Shown in pieces: positions 36,672-45,474 of a stretch of DNA of 64,000 nt. Every line of letters begins with the position of its first letter. The first letter of the stretch is position 1. The notes under the pieces are model-generated. The model had not been told where the DNA came from. It saw nothing but the letters and a program-made list of their open reading frames with translations, and did not search any database. The position numbers and the translations under genes were made by a program. Origin of the DNA: Methanobrevibacter ruminantium (GTDB lineage: Archaea > Methanobacteriota > Methanobacteria > Methanobacteriales > Methanobacteriaceae); assembly GCA_004553595.1 (NCBI GenBank), contig SFKZ01000006.1:1-64000 (forward strand), read 5' to 3'.

Positions 36672-37489
36672 CTAATCTTTCTAATTAATACAGAAGTGTT
36701 GTTTGTTTTTCCTTTAGGAAGCAACATAACTTCCTGATGGAATCCTCTTGTATCCTTTTCAGTTACTGGAGAGTAAAGAATAGCTCTCATACCAGTATAT
36801 GTTCTGTAAAGAACCGGAGTCTTCTCATCAACAACATCCCAAACATTTGCAAATACCCTATCCTTAGGTTCAGCAAATGCCGCAATCATCAAGATGTCAT
36901 AGTCCAAGTCTGCAATAGTCTTTTCATTACCTGTTATAATCTCAATGCTTTCATCAAGACCTAAACGTTTTAAGACTTTTCTTGACAAGTCAGCAACTTC
37001 AGGATCCTGTTCAATACCAATACATTTGCATCCAGTTACCATATTAAACATGATTATTGTTAATGGCAAAGGACCGCTACCTAAAAATACAAATGTCTTG
37101 TTTTCATTGAATTTAGCCAATTGCATTTCATTTTCAATAAGGCCAATATACCTGTCATAAAAATGGAATGAATCCAAAACAGCTTTGGGATCATCAGATT
37201 CCAAAATTTTCATAGCATTTTCACGTTCTAATCTTGCACCGATATAAACATAGAACTTACGAATCAACTTCAATGCTTTATTCATTTTCTCATCATCAAG
37301 AATATGCTTTGCAGAGTCAAAATCTATTTCCTTGTCATGGGCAATTACTTCAATATCATCCAAGATCTTTGTAATCTCCCCAATATCAGTGCCATCCAAT
37401 GCAGAAATGCCCTCAGTATCCAAATCTCCATAGCTTGAAAGCTTATTCGCAATCTCTTCAATTGTTCCCCAATATTTATAACAACTCAT
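36668..37489 (-). CDS. Nicotianamine-synthase-like enzyme (thermonicotianamine type)
   Basis: Family members condense aminobutyrate units from S-adenosylmethionine into nicotianamine-like chelators. From memory this protein is strikingly similar along its length to the structurally known enzyme of Methanothermobacter. The shared features are the N-terminal MSCYxYW, HDKEIDFDSAKHILDD (about residues 51-66), ALKLIRKFYVYIG, the Rossmann-type FLGSGPLPLTI (about residues 135-145), LMIAAFAEPKDRVF, and YRTYTGMRAILYSPV (about residues 228-242). Length 273 also matches. It has its own TATA box and lies in line with a GNAT enzyme and a Nik-type importer. Its product would be a metal carrier for nickel, iron or zinc; the exact chemistry is inferred. 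Confidence 0.92.
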   Translation of the reverse strand: MSCYKYWGTIEEIANKLSSYGDLDTEGISALDGTDIGEITKILDDIEVIAHDKEIDFDSAKHILDDEKMNKALKLIRKFYVYIGARLERENAMKILESDDPKAVLDSFHFYDRYIGLIENEMQLAKFNENKTFVFLGSGPLPLTIIMFNMVTGCKCIGIEQDPEVADLSRKVLKRLGLDESIEIITGNEKTIADLDYDILMIAAFAEPKDRVFANVWDVVDEKTPVLYRTYTGMRAILYSPVTEKDTRGFHQEVMLLPKGKTNNTSVLIRKIS

Positions 37490-37565
37490 TTTATCACATA
37501 AAATCTATTAAAAAATAAAAAAATCGTTTATAATTAAATTTGTATTTTAAAGTATAAATTAAAAA

Positions 37566-37576
37566 ATATAAATTTA
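37566..37576 (-). promoter_or_regulatory. TATA box of the nicotianamine-synthase-like gene
   Basis: AAATTTATATT on the minus strand, about 75 nt before the start codon. No GTATTAC operator is seen here, unlike the P1B ATPase and binding-protein genes. Confidence 0.5.
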
Positions 37577-37646
37577 ATTTTAATTATTATTTTGTAATTA
37601 AAGCAATATATTTTAACTTATATTTATTAAAACTAATTTTATTAAA

Positions 37647-38165
37647 TTATTTGCTTGATAAGTTCTTTACCATATGGACTGTCTGAAGCTCATTATTTGT
37701 ATCCCATGTTACATTGAATCCTACTTTTTTCCAAAAATTAAATCCTGCTTCAAGATTCTTATGTGTATGCAAATAAATCTCATTGAAGTTATTTTCACAG
37801 CAAAACTCCTCAACAACATTATATAACTGTGTAGCTAATCCACAACGCCTATAATACTTATCTACAAAGAGTCTCCAAATGCTTGCTGTGGATTCCTTAG
37901 AGTACAAATCCTGAAATTCCATAAAGTTCTTATCATACTGCCTAACTGCTATGGTAGCAATGATTTTTCCATTATCACAATCTTCAACATAAAACAGACT
38001 GTTTTTCTTGCAATCTATATAATACTTGTTCAAGTCTATTATGTCCTTATGCCAAGAAGGAATGTAACCATAGCCATATTCAGATCTTATTTGAGAAAAC
38101 AGGAAATTTCTCACTCTAATTTTTGCATCACAATCATCAGACAATTGCTTTATGGTAAAATCCAT
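37647..38165 (-). CDS. GNAT-family N-acetyltransferase
   Basis: A single-domain acetyl-CoA-dependent acyltransferase of about 172 residues. The acetyl-CoA loop is YYRRCGLATQLYNVV (about residues 104-118), with the preceding beta-strand IWRLFVDK and the later EIYLHTHKNLEAGFNFWKKVGF typical of the fold. GTGATAAAA before ATG 38165 decides the start. It lies between the importer ATPase and the nicotianamine-synthase-like gene on the same strand. It could modify the chelator or be a bystander; the sequence does not decide. Confidence 0.88.
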   Translation of the reverse strand: MDFTIKQLSDDCDAKIRVRNFLFSQIRSEYGYGYIPSWHKDIIDLNKYYIDCKKNSLFYVEDCDNGKIIATIAVRQYDKNFMEFQDLYSKESTASIWRLFVDKYYRRCGLATQLYNVVEEFCCENNFNEIYLHTHKNLEAGFNFWKKVGFNVTWDTNNELQTVHMVKNLSSK

Positions 38166-38249
38166 TTTTATCACTTTAAATCATTTTTAAAATAATAATC
38201 CATGCGAAAAACAAAAATTAAAATTCTTAAAAATAAAAAAAATAAAAAA

Positions 38250-38271
38250 GATATTAAATGTGATTAATATC
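38250..38271 (-). terminator. Hairpin at the stop of the second importer ATPase
   Basis: GATATTAA and TTAATATC form a perfect 8-bp stem with a 6-nt loop. The stop codon (38254-38256) is inside. T-rich tracts follow on the minus strand, marking a likely 3' end of the importer transcript. Confidence 0.5.
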
Positions 38272-38868
38272 ATCAAGATAAATTACTTCATCACAAATAA
38301 TATCCATTAAATCCCTATCATGGCTAACAACAAGCAAACCCATGTTTCTTTCCTTGACAATCTTTAAAACTGATTCAAAGATCTGAACTTGAGTGATTGC
38401 ATCAAGCATAGTGGTCATTTCATCAGCTATTAAGAATTTAGTCTTTGGATTTAAAGACCTTAAAACTGAGAATCTTTGCAATTCACCACCGGAAAGCTCT
38501 GCAGGCCATCTGTTTAGCCAAGATTTTTGAATACCGAAGTCTTCCAACAAACCATCAGGAACATCCCAAGATTCCTCCAAGACTTCATGCATCTTCCACT
38601 TAGGATTCATAACCTTTTCGGGATGCTGATAAATCAATTGAACAGGGTTAAAACCGCTTTTAGGGATTTCATTTCCATCCAATCTCACTTCACCATCATA
38701 TCTTTTAATGTGTCCAGCAAGTATTTTGCATAAGCTTGATTTACCGCTTCCACTGTCTCCAAACAAACCTAAAATCTTCTTATTGTCAATGGTTATGTCA
38801 ACATCCTTCAAGATTTGCCTAGATCCTGAACTATATTTGAATGAAATATTTCTACCAGTTAACTCCAT
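38254..38868 (-). CDS. Nik/Opp-type ABC importer, second ATPase
   Basis: One of two ATP-binding subunits of the importer. Walker A GLFGDSGSGKSSL (about residues 34-46), signature LSGGELQRFSVLRS (about residues 124-137) and Walker B FLIADEMTTMLD are intact. At 204 residues it is short for this class and lacks the usual C-terminal extension. GGAGTAGATAAT before the ATG overlaps the end of the previous gene, so it is coupled to it. It corresponds to NikE/CntF in described systems. Confidence 0.92.
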   Translation of the reverse strand: MELTGRNISFKYSSGSRQILKDVDITIDNKKILGLFGDSGSGKSSLCKILAGHIKRYDGEVRLDGNEIPKSGFNPVQLIYQHPEKVMNPKWKMHEVLEESWDVPDGLLEDFGIQKSWLNRWPAELSGGELQRFSVLRSLNPKTKFLIADEMTTMLDAITQVQIFESVLKIVKERNMGLLVVSHDRDLMDIICDEVIYLDDINHI

Positions 38869-38873
38869 ATTAT

Positions 38874-39818
38874 CTACTCCCCATATTTAAAGCATCTGAC
38901 CCTCTTATTCTCATCAATAGGGAATAAGAACGGCCTTTCCTTATCACAATTCTCCAACTTATGAGGACAACGTTCATAATATGGACATCCTACTGGAATC
39001 TCACCATGCAATGGCTGATGCCCTTTAGTTAGTTCAAAACCATTATGAGGCAATGCCTTATAAAGGGATTTGGTATATGGATGAAGCAAATTCTCTCCTT
39101 CACCACTGAAATCACTTGCATTTGCAACTTCAATAACATAACCTGAATAGAAGATTGCTATTCTGTTTGCAACCTTCAAAGCAGCATCAATATCGTGGGT
39201 AATAAGCAAAACCCCCACATTATCTGCTGCCATCTGTCTTAAATGATTCAAGGTTTCCTCTACAGACTTTTCATCCAATCCTGGAGTTGGCTCATCCGCA
39301 ATTACAAGCTTAGGATTTGTAAGAAGAGCTGTTGATACAAGAACCCTTCTTGCCATACCACCAGACAATTGGAAAGGATACATGTCATCCACTTCCTCAG
39401 ACAAGCCATATTTCTCGAAAATAGCCCTTTGCTTAGCTCTTTTCTCCTTCTCCTCAGCTTCATCAGCACATTCACCAATAACCTGGTCTGAAACCTTCAT
39501 TAAAGGATCTAAAAAGTTAACAGATTGGGGAATCAAGGCAATCTCATGACCACGCAATTCCTTTTTCAATTCCTCTGTTAAAACATCCCCTTTATAGACC
39601 ATATTACCAGATAAATTAGCGTTGTGAGGCAGAATACCAAGGATTGCATGTGCAAGAAGACTCTTACCAGATCCGCTTGAACCTAAAACAGCAACGATTT
39701 CGCCTTCCTTAATATCCAAAGTCAAATCCGGGATAACCTTAAGCTCTCTTTGATTCAAACCTTTGACATATTGGGTAAATGAAATGGAAATATTTGAAAC
39801 ATTAATTAAATCACTCAT
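38874..39818 (-). CDS. Nik/Opp-type ABC importer, first ATPase
   Basis: ATP-binding subunit of 314 residues. Walker A VLGSSGSGKSLLAHAI (about residues 44-59), Q-loop IPQSVNFLDPL, signature QLSGGMARRV and Walker B LVIADEPTPGLD are all present. The C-terminal tail has the oligopeptide/nickel-transporter cysteine motif CPYYERCPHKLENC, which in relatives can bind an Fe-S cluster. It corresponds to NikD/CntD. It is in the middle of a tight operon (8-17 bp gaps). Confidence 0.94.
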   Translation of the reverse strand: MSDLINVSNISISFTQYVKGLNQRELKVIPDLTLDIKEGEIVAVLGSSGSGKSLLAHAILGILPHNANLSGNMVYKGDVLTEELKKELRGHEIALIPQSVNFLDPLMKVSDQVIGECADEAEEKEKRAKQRAIFEKYGLSEEVDDMYPFQLSGGMARRVLVSTALLTNPKLVIADEPTPGLDEKSVEETLNHLRQMAADNVGVLLITHDIDAALKVANRIAIFYSGYVIEVANASDFSGEGENLLHPYTKSLYKALPHNGFELTKGHQPLHGEIPVGCPYYERCPHKLENCDKERPFLFPIDENKRVRCFKYGE

Positions 39819-39826
39819 ATTATCAC

Positions 39827-40687
39827 CTAATCATTTGCACTTGCTGGATCCAGCATCTTCTTGATGTTCTCTCCTGCAATATCAAACAATAATACAAGAA
39901 TCAATAATGCCAACCCAGGGAATAAAGCTAACCACCAATTACCAGTTGCAAGGTATTTCATGGATTCAGACAAGATAATACCGATAGCCGGTTCATGCGG
40001 AGATAATCCGAAACCTAAGAAAGTTACACTTGCCTCGTGCATGATTGCATGAGGGAAAATCAAGATTGTACCTACAATCACTTGAGTGATAACCAAAGGT
40101 AAGATCTGTTTTCTTGCAATCCAAAACTTGGATTGTCCTAATTTTTCTGAAATTGTAACAAATTCTGAAGTTTTAATACATTTTATTTCAGCTCTAAGCA
40201 CTCTTGCAAGAGATGTCCAGTGAGTGAATGCAACACCAATCAATACACCGAAAGCACCTCCACCTAAAGCAATGGATATAAGGATAATAAGCAAGATGTG
40301 TGGAATGGATAGGAATACATCTATCAACCATGAAACAAAACTGTCCAAATGCTTATTGAAACTTGATAAGAACGCTAAGGCAACAGCAATGATACTGCTT
40401 AAAATGGAAGCGAAGAATCCTATTTGAACACTTAATCCTAAACCTTTTAAGGTACGGATAAACATGTCCCTACCTAACCAATCTGTACCGAAGATATGCT
40501 CCAAGGAAGGAGGTTGGTTCATCATGGTCCAGTTGGTAGTGATGCTTTTTGGGTCAATGAAGAAACTGATAACAACAACCAAAATCAAGATGAAAGCGGA
40601 TAAACCTATTGCAAGCAATGTTTTGGTCCTCAAATTCATGTTGCCTAAAACATCAAACTTATTCACTTTATTGACTGACTCATCCAT
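39827..40687 (-). CDS. Nik/Opp-type ABC importer, permease 2
   Basis: Integral membrane subunit with six hydrophobic segments. The N-terminal segment is followed by the family element HIFGTDWLGRDMFIR (about residues 65-80), and the EAA loop HEASVTFLGFGLSPHEPAIG lies near the C-terminus. Length is 286 from ATG 40687, which follows GGTGAGGA. The start overlaps the end of permease 1. It corresponds to NikC/CntC. Confidence 0.94.
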   Translation of the reverse strand: MDESVNKVNKFDVLGNMNLRTKTLLAIGLSAFILILVVVISFFIDPKSITTNWTMMNQPPSLEHIFGTDWLGRDMFIRTLKGLGLSVQIGFFASILSSIIAVALAFLSSFNKHLDSFVSWLIDVFLSIPHILLIILISIALGGGAFGVLIGVAFTHWTSLARVLRAEIKCIKTSEFVTISEKLGQSKFWIARKQILPLVITQVIVGTILIFPHAIMHEASVTFLGFGLSPHEPAIGIILSESMKYLATGNWWLALFPGLALLILVLLFDIAGENIKKMLDPASAND

Positions 40688-41672
40688 CTTCCTCACCTTC
40701 CCTGATTCTTGGGTCTACAAAGTTATAAAGGATATCTGCAATTAAATTCCCACAATAAACAAATATTGCACTGAATATAACAATACCCAACAATAGTGGG
40801 ACATCACTTCTCAAACCTGCAGAAACCGCTGCCTGACCAATTCCAGGATACATGAAAACCTGTTCAACAAGAACGGTTCCACCAAACAATTCGCTGAAAG
40901 ACAAGAATTGCAATGTGATAGCAGGCAAAAGAATGTTTCTTACACCGTGCCTTTTAATCAAAGTCCATCCATCTTCCCCTCTTGCTTTTGCAAAAAGGAA
41001 ATAATCAGTTGACATGACTTCAATAAGCTTGTCACGAGTATACAATGCAATTGATGCAACACCTAAAATGCTCAAAGTGAATGCAGGCAAGATCAAATGC
41101 CTTAACCAATCCCAAAATGAAACATCCTGACTCAGTGCACCAATCGGCACTCCGCCACTTACAGGGAATAGTCCTAAATAAACACTGAATACCATTACAA
41201 CAAGCAATGCAATCCAAAATGTAGGGGCAGATTGCAATATGTAACAATAGACTTTCACTGCCTTGTCTACCCAAGTGTCTCTTTTAAATCCTGCAAGAAC
41301 ACCTAATGCAAAACCTAATACACCGGAAATCAACCAAGAGGTTAACATCAAAATTAATGATGCTGTGAACTTTTCACCAATAACATGCAATACTGGAGTC
41401 CTATAAATTAAAGAAGTTCCAAAATCACCAACGATAATATTTCCTAACCAATTCAATAGTTTTTCAGTAATCGGCTGATTTACACCCCAATAAGCTTCCA
41501 ATTGAGCAATTTTTTCAGGGCCTACAACCATATTGGAAATATAAGCGTTTACTGGATTTATAGGAGACATGTCAATTAATATAAAACTTAATAATATTAC
41601 AACAACCAATAATATAACAAAACGGACAAGCTTATATCCTAAAAATTTAAGTATTTTCTGTTTATCTAACAA
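40680..41672 (-). CDS. Nik/Opp-type ABC importer, permease 1
   Basis: The larger permease, about 330 residues, with six membrane segments. Family signs are the N-terminal single helix followed by NPVNAYISNMVVGPEKI, then YWGVNQPITEKLLNWLGNIIVGDFGTS, and the C-terminal GGTVLVEQVFMYPGIGQAAV. TTG 41672 is preferred as start because GGGAGGTTAT lies 6 nt upstream; the frame is open five codons further to an ATG. It corresponds to NikB/CntB. Confidence 0.93.
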   Translation of the reverse strand: MLDKQKILKFLGYKLVRFVILLVVVILLSFILIDMSPINPVNAYISNMVVGPEKIAQLEAYWGVNQPITEKLLNWLGNIIVGDFGTSLIYRTPVLHVIGEKFTASLILMLTSWLISGVLGFALGVLAGFKRDTWVDKAVKVYCYILQSAPTFWIALLVVMVFSVYLGLFPVSGGVPIGALSQDVSFWDWLRHLILPAFTLSILGVASIALYTRDKLIEVMSTDYFLFAKARGEDGWTLIKRHGVRNILLPAITLQFLSFSELFGGTVLVEQVFMYPGIGQAAVSAGLRSDVPLLLGIVIFSAIFVYCGNLIADILYNFVDPRIREGEEDG

Positions 41673-42041
41673 AAAATAACCTCCCATAAAAATTTACACA
41701 TAGTGAACAATTAAATTTGAAAATCTAATAATAATAACTCTAAACTCATAATAAAATAAAATCAATAAACATACTCAAAAAAATACAATTTACCCATATC
41801 TTTCCTTAATGCATTAAAAAAGCTTAAATAAACAATATTTTTAGAAATTATAATCTGAATATAAAAATTGGAATTTAAATATGAAAACTATAATCTAAAT
41901 ATAAATACATCTATAAAATTTTCTTTTATTGAAAGTTGAAAGGAAACTAATTCTTCATTTGAATAAAAAACTTAAAAAAATTAGAAGGAAGTAGAAAAAG
42001 GTTTTTGAAAACTTTTCCTACCTCCATCACTTATACATTTT
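41673..42041 (-). other. Spacer inside the importer locus with a hairpin terminator
   Basis: No gene. It separates the binding protein from permease 1. The hairpin at 41991-42021 with following T-tract lies right behind the binding-protein gene. The remaining part is A/T-rich and could contain a second promoter for the permease operon. Confidence 0.6.
41991..42021 (-). terminator. Hairpin terminator or attenuator after the binding-protein gene
   Basis: GTAGAAAAAG and CTTTTCCTAC pair over 10 positions with one mismatch, and the stem extends into the loop. It lies about 20 nt behind the stop. On the minus strand it is followed by AATTTTTTTAAGTTTTTTAT. Partial read-through would give more binding protein than permease. 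Confidence 0.6.
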
Positions 42042-43649
42042 TTATGCTGTAGAGTTAGTCATGGTCCAGTCATATATGTTACTGAATAAGTCTCCTCCGT
42101 GAGGTTGCAATAGAGCAGTGTCATTGGAAATGTCCACTCTATCATTTACAAAGTAACCGTATTTGATTTCACCTAACCATAACCAGTTTGCATCACCTTT
42201 AGGTGAGATACCAGTGGTACCGTCCCAGGATACTGCAGACCAATCTTTGTATGAAGCTTCACAGGATTCAGCAAATGCAGCATCCATGTGAGCGTCTACA
42301 GCACTGTTGTTTACTCTTGCAGGGTTGAAGTCAGAAGAACTGTAGTATTCTCCGTACATGTCAGAAGGATCTGTGGAACCGTATCCCCAGAGAACTCCTT
42401 GAGAGTATTGATTTGGATAGATTTCATCCCATTCAGCACCGACAGGTTCAACTTCAATACCGAATTCTTTAGCTTGTTCTGATAATCCTAAAGCTAATGC
42501 TTGTCTTTCTGGAGCATTTGCAGAGTAATATACTTTGAATGATGCTTTTGTACCATCTTTTTCTCTTATTCCGTCACCGTCAGAGTCAACCCAACCAGCT
42601 TCTTCTAAGGTTTTGTTAGCAAATGCAACGTCACCGTCTTCAATTGCTGCTTCTGGGTTAGCCCATGGTAATTGATGAGCAATACCGTCGTAGGAAGGAA
42701 CACCTAATCCGTTTAATGCACCATCAGCTAATGCAGTTCTGTTAATACCATAGTTCAATGCTTTTCTTATTGCAATGTCTGCAGTTACATTGTTACCAAT
42801 GGTGTAGTTATCTTCTGGAGATACTTCACCAGTATCAGGTACACTTGGCAATGAAATACCACGAACGTCAATTGTGTCCATTAAGTACATGGTGTATCCG
42901 TCAACCTTTTCCTTACCGTATTCAAGAGGTACAGCTACAATATCAGCTTCTCCGTTTTTAGCTAAGTTGAATGCTGCTTCGTTTTGAGCAAAGAGAATGG
43001 TTATTTTTTCGATTTGAGGCATTTTACCATAGTAATCAGGGTTTTTCTCTAAGATTACTTGTTGACCTTTATCCCATTGTACGAATTTGTATGGTCCAGA
43101 ACCTATAGGGTTTTCACCATAGGTTTCATTGTTATAGGAATCAGAAGGTACAATACCGATGTAAGCTAATTTATCCAAGAAAGTGGAATCAGATTTGTTT
43201 AAATCAAATTCTACAGTGTAATCATCAATAGCTTTAGCTTCATTTAAAGCAGTTAAGTCTAAGCTTGCACCACTTTCTTTTGCGGCATTGAATGTGAATG
43301 CTACATCTTCTGCAGTAAGTGGTGTACCATCGGTAAACTTGACATCATCTCTTAAGTTTACAGTATATTTCTTATAATCACTAGAAATATCATAGTCTGT
43401 AGCCAAATCATTTGAGTAAGTACCGTTTGTATTCATTTTAAGTAAGGTACTTTGAATCAATGGCTCTGCATAATAGTTCCAACCTGCAATTGGATCGAAA
43501 CCAGCTTCTGGTTCCCCTCCATGACTGTAAGCCGCAACTACAATTTCACCAGGCCCTCTTTCATGTGAGCCCCATCCCATAAGAAGAGCTCCACCAATGA
43601 GTACTAGAATAATTGCGATTACCGCACCAATTATATATTTTGTATCCAT
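42042..43649 (-). CDS. Nik/Opp-type ABC importer, substrate-binding protein
   Basis: Binding protein of 535 residues. The N-terminus is an uncleaved-looking membrane helix (IIGAVIAIILVLIGGALLMGW) without a lipobox cysteine. The SBP family 5 fold follows: YTVNLRDDVKFTDGTPLTAEDVAFTFNAA (about residues 93-121) and NPIGSGPYKFVQWDKGQQVILEKNPDYYGKMP (about residues 180-211). Relatives bind peptides, nickel or metal-opine complexes. Neighbourhood with a nicotianamine-synthase-like gene favours a metal-chelate. AAGGAG precedes the ATG. It heads the importer locus and has an operator array upstream. Confidence 0.93.
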   Translation of the reverse strand: MDTKYIIGAVIAIILVLIGGALLMGWGSHERGPGEIVVAAYSHGGEPEAGFDPIAGWNYYAEPLIQSTLLKMNTNGTYSNDLATDYDISSDYKKYTVNLRDDVKFTDGTPLTAEDVAFTFNAAKESGASLDLTALNEAKAIDDYTVEFDLNKSDSTFLDKLAYIGIVPSDSYNNETYGENPIGSGPYKFVQWDKGQQVILEKNPDYYGKMPQIEKITILFAQNEAAFNLAKNGEADIVAVPLEYGKEKVDGYTMYLMDTIDVRGISLPSVPDTGEVSPEDNYTIGNNVTADIAIRKALNYGINRTALADGALNGLGVPSYDGIAHQLPWANPEAAIEDGDVAFANKTLEEAGWVDSDGDGIREKDGTKASFKVYYSANAPERQALALGLSEQAKEFGIEVEPVGAEWDEIYPNQYSQGVLWGYGSTDPSDMYGEYYSSSDFNPARVNNSAVDAHMDAAFAESCEASYKDWSAVSWDGTTGISPKGDANWLWLGEIKYGYFVNDRVDISNDTALLQPHGGDLFSNIYDWTMTNSTA

Positions 43650-43798
43650 AATAAGACTCCTTAAGTTAAAAATAAAATATTAAACAACAATCTTAAAAAA
43701 TGAAAATTTCAATAACAAAATTTTCATTAAACAATAGTAATAATAATATTAAAATTGTTATTAATTTAATACTTTACACTAAATAATTATTACATACA

Positions 43799-43806
43799 TA
43801 TATAAA
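43799..43806 (-). promoter_or_regulatory. TATA box of the importer locus
   Basis: TTTATATA on the minus strand. The predicted start is near 43770-43775, giving a leader of about 120 nt. Confidence 0.55.
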
Positions 43807-43822
43807 AATATTTCTAAAAAAA

Positions 43823-43979
43823 GTAATACAAAATGACTTATTTTTGGCTAAAAAGTATTAATTATTACTAAAATCAATTTTATTTAAATATTAGGTAATA
43901 ATTTTAAATTTTAAAAAGTATTACTCGTTAGTATTACAAAATAAGCAAAAATAGATAGAATAGTAATACCATAATTTAC
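43823..43979 (-). promoter_or_regulatory. Operator array before the importer binding protein
   Basis: GTAATAC at 43823-43829 lies right upstream of the TATA box, and GTATTA at 43855-43860. GTATTAC occurs at 43918-43924 and 43931-43937, the two separated by 6 bp. GTAATAC occurs at 43973-43979. The first and third sites keep the A-run flanks of the sites at the P1B ATPase. This suggests shared metal-dependent control. Confidence 0.6.
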
Positions 43980-44143
43980 TATGAATAGTGAACTAAAATA
44001 TTAAAAAATTATCGAAAAAAAAGATAGGATAAAATTAAAAAAAGTTAAAAAATTATTAAAAAACTAAGAAAAAAATAGAAAATTAAGAAAAAAAATAGAA
44101 AAAGAAAATAGCTAATAATAGCATTTAAATTTTAAAACACTAA

Positions 44144-44164
44144 GAATAAACACTAAATTTATTC
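44144..44164 (-). terminator. Hairpin at the mch stop
   Basis: GAATAAA and TTTATTC form a 7-bp stem with a 7-nt loop. The stop codon (44159-44161) is inside. Long T-runs follow on the minus strand (44020-44110). Confidence 0.5.
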
Positions 44165-45124
44165 GATACCGAAGGATTTTTTAAGTAACTCAGCGTTAAC
44201 GAATCCTTCTTTGTATAATTTACCAGTGGTTAAATCGTTGATAACAACTTCAGCTGGTGCAAACATTCCTTTGTCGATTTGGTAGAAGTCAAATCCTGCA
44301 TCTTTAAATACGTCAAAGAATGGTTTACCATATCCATCAGCTGCAGAAGATGGTAATTGAGCTGCTACTGCTGCAATGTCATCTCCTTCTTCAGATTTGA
44401 CATAGTAGTAAGTTCTTCCACCGAATAAAACTGCATCATTGGTTTTGCCCATAGCTTTTAATCCATCTGGGTCGATAGGAGCGATTGGTGCAATACCTGC
44501 TGCATGTACAACTTTTTTAACATCGAATTTTAAGAATTCTAACATTTTGTAGGTACCGTTTTCAACTACTCTTCCTGCAATTTGGATAGATCCAACTAAG
44601 GAAGCAGTAGGAGCTACAAGCAAGAATACATTTTCTACAGCTACACCACATTCATCTGCAATGTATGCTGCTACATCATCACCAGGCAATACATCAGCTT
44701 CTAAAGTTAAGATTGCAATATCAGCTTCATCTTTGTAATCAATTTCCTCATAGGTTTCAGCTGGTTTTAAGGATAATGCTCTAGCTGGACCGGAACCTAA
44801 TGCAAAGAAGTCTCCTACAGAAACAGACCAACCTGCTTTTTGTGCACCTAAGGTGGAAATAGCTGGGAAATCGGTTTTTATCTTTACAGAAGGTAATGCG
44901 AATTTTTCAGATAAGTCTCCAGGAATGGAAATACCCACATCAGCTAATCCTCCAAGACATACTTTAGTATATAATTCACCTGCTTTAAAACTACCAGCAA
45001 CATTTACACCACAGTCAATAACGGTTGCTCCGTTTCCTAATTTGGAAACAGCAATGTTAAGGTCGTCAGCTTTTTCAATCATTACATCTACAGTTTTTTT
45101 AGCTTCTAAATTGACACTAACCAT
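44159..45124 (-). CDS. mch: Methenyltetrahydromethanopterin cyclohydrolase
   Basis: A cytoplasmic enzyme of the CO2-to-methane pathway that converts formyl- to methenyl-tetrahydromethanopterin. The 321-residue sequence shows the family's N-terminal GATVIDCGVNVAGSFKAGELY, the central FFALGSGPARALSLKPAETYEE and the end-region ELLKKSFG. GAGGTTAAACT precedes the ATG. It is a single gene between the metal-uptake locus and a flavoprotein gene. It is direct evidence that the organism is a methanogen. Confidence 0.97.
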   Translation of the reverse strand: MVSVNLEAKKTVDVMIEKADDLNIAVSKLGNGATVIDCGVNVAGSFKAGELYTKVCLGGLADVGISIPGDLSEKFALPSVKIKTDFPAISTLGAQKAGWSVSVGDFFALGSGPARALSLKPAETYEEIDYKDEADIAILTLEADVLPGDDVAAYIADECGVAVENVFLLVAPTASLVGSIQIAGRVVENGTYKMLEFLKFDVKKVVHAAGIAPIAPIDPDGLKAMGKTNDAVLFGGRTYYYVKSEEGDDIAAVAAQLPSSAADGYGKPFFDVFKDAGFDFYQIDKGMFAPAEVVINDLTTGKLYKEGFVNAELLKKSFGIE

Positions 45125-45474
45125 AGTTTAACCTCAATTAAAATATATTCTAATTTATAATTAGTTTATTCAAATAAAAATAATTAAATTGATTTAAAAT
45201 TATTGATTTAAATTGAATTTACTTATTGATAATGAATAAAATATTATAATGATATTTTTAATTAACTAACTATTTAAAATTTTATAAATTTATTCAAATA
45301 CAAAATGGTTATTATAAACAATATATCACAAAAATTAAAAATTAAAAGAATGATAAGAAAAAACAATTATAAATAACAATAATAGTTAAATTAAATAAAT
45401 TATAAAAATTAATTCATATAATGAACTTTTTTCAATATATGATGATTTTTTTACAAATTTTAAAAGGAAATAAA
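45125..45474. other. Divergent spacer between mch and the flavoprotein gene
   Basis: No gene or repeat seen. A/T-rich, with promoter-like tracts for both neighbours. The open frame of the flavoprotein extends into it to 45421, but the ribosome site supports ATG 45475. Confidence 0.55.

Larger units (their letters stand above)
43650..44158. other. Control region of the importer locus
   Basis: No gene. Minus-strand TATA at 43799-43806 and operator-like sites at 43823-43979 serve the binding-protein gene. The right part holds the T-rich 3' end of mch. Confidence 0.65.

Noticed and set aside
38254..43649. Importer as an ordinary oligopeptide transporter
   Set aside because: Not excluded by the protein sequences, but the neighbouring nicotianamine-synthase-like gene and metal-type operators make a metal-chelate substrate more likely.
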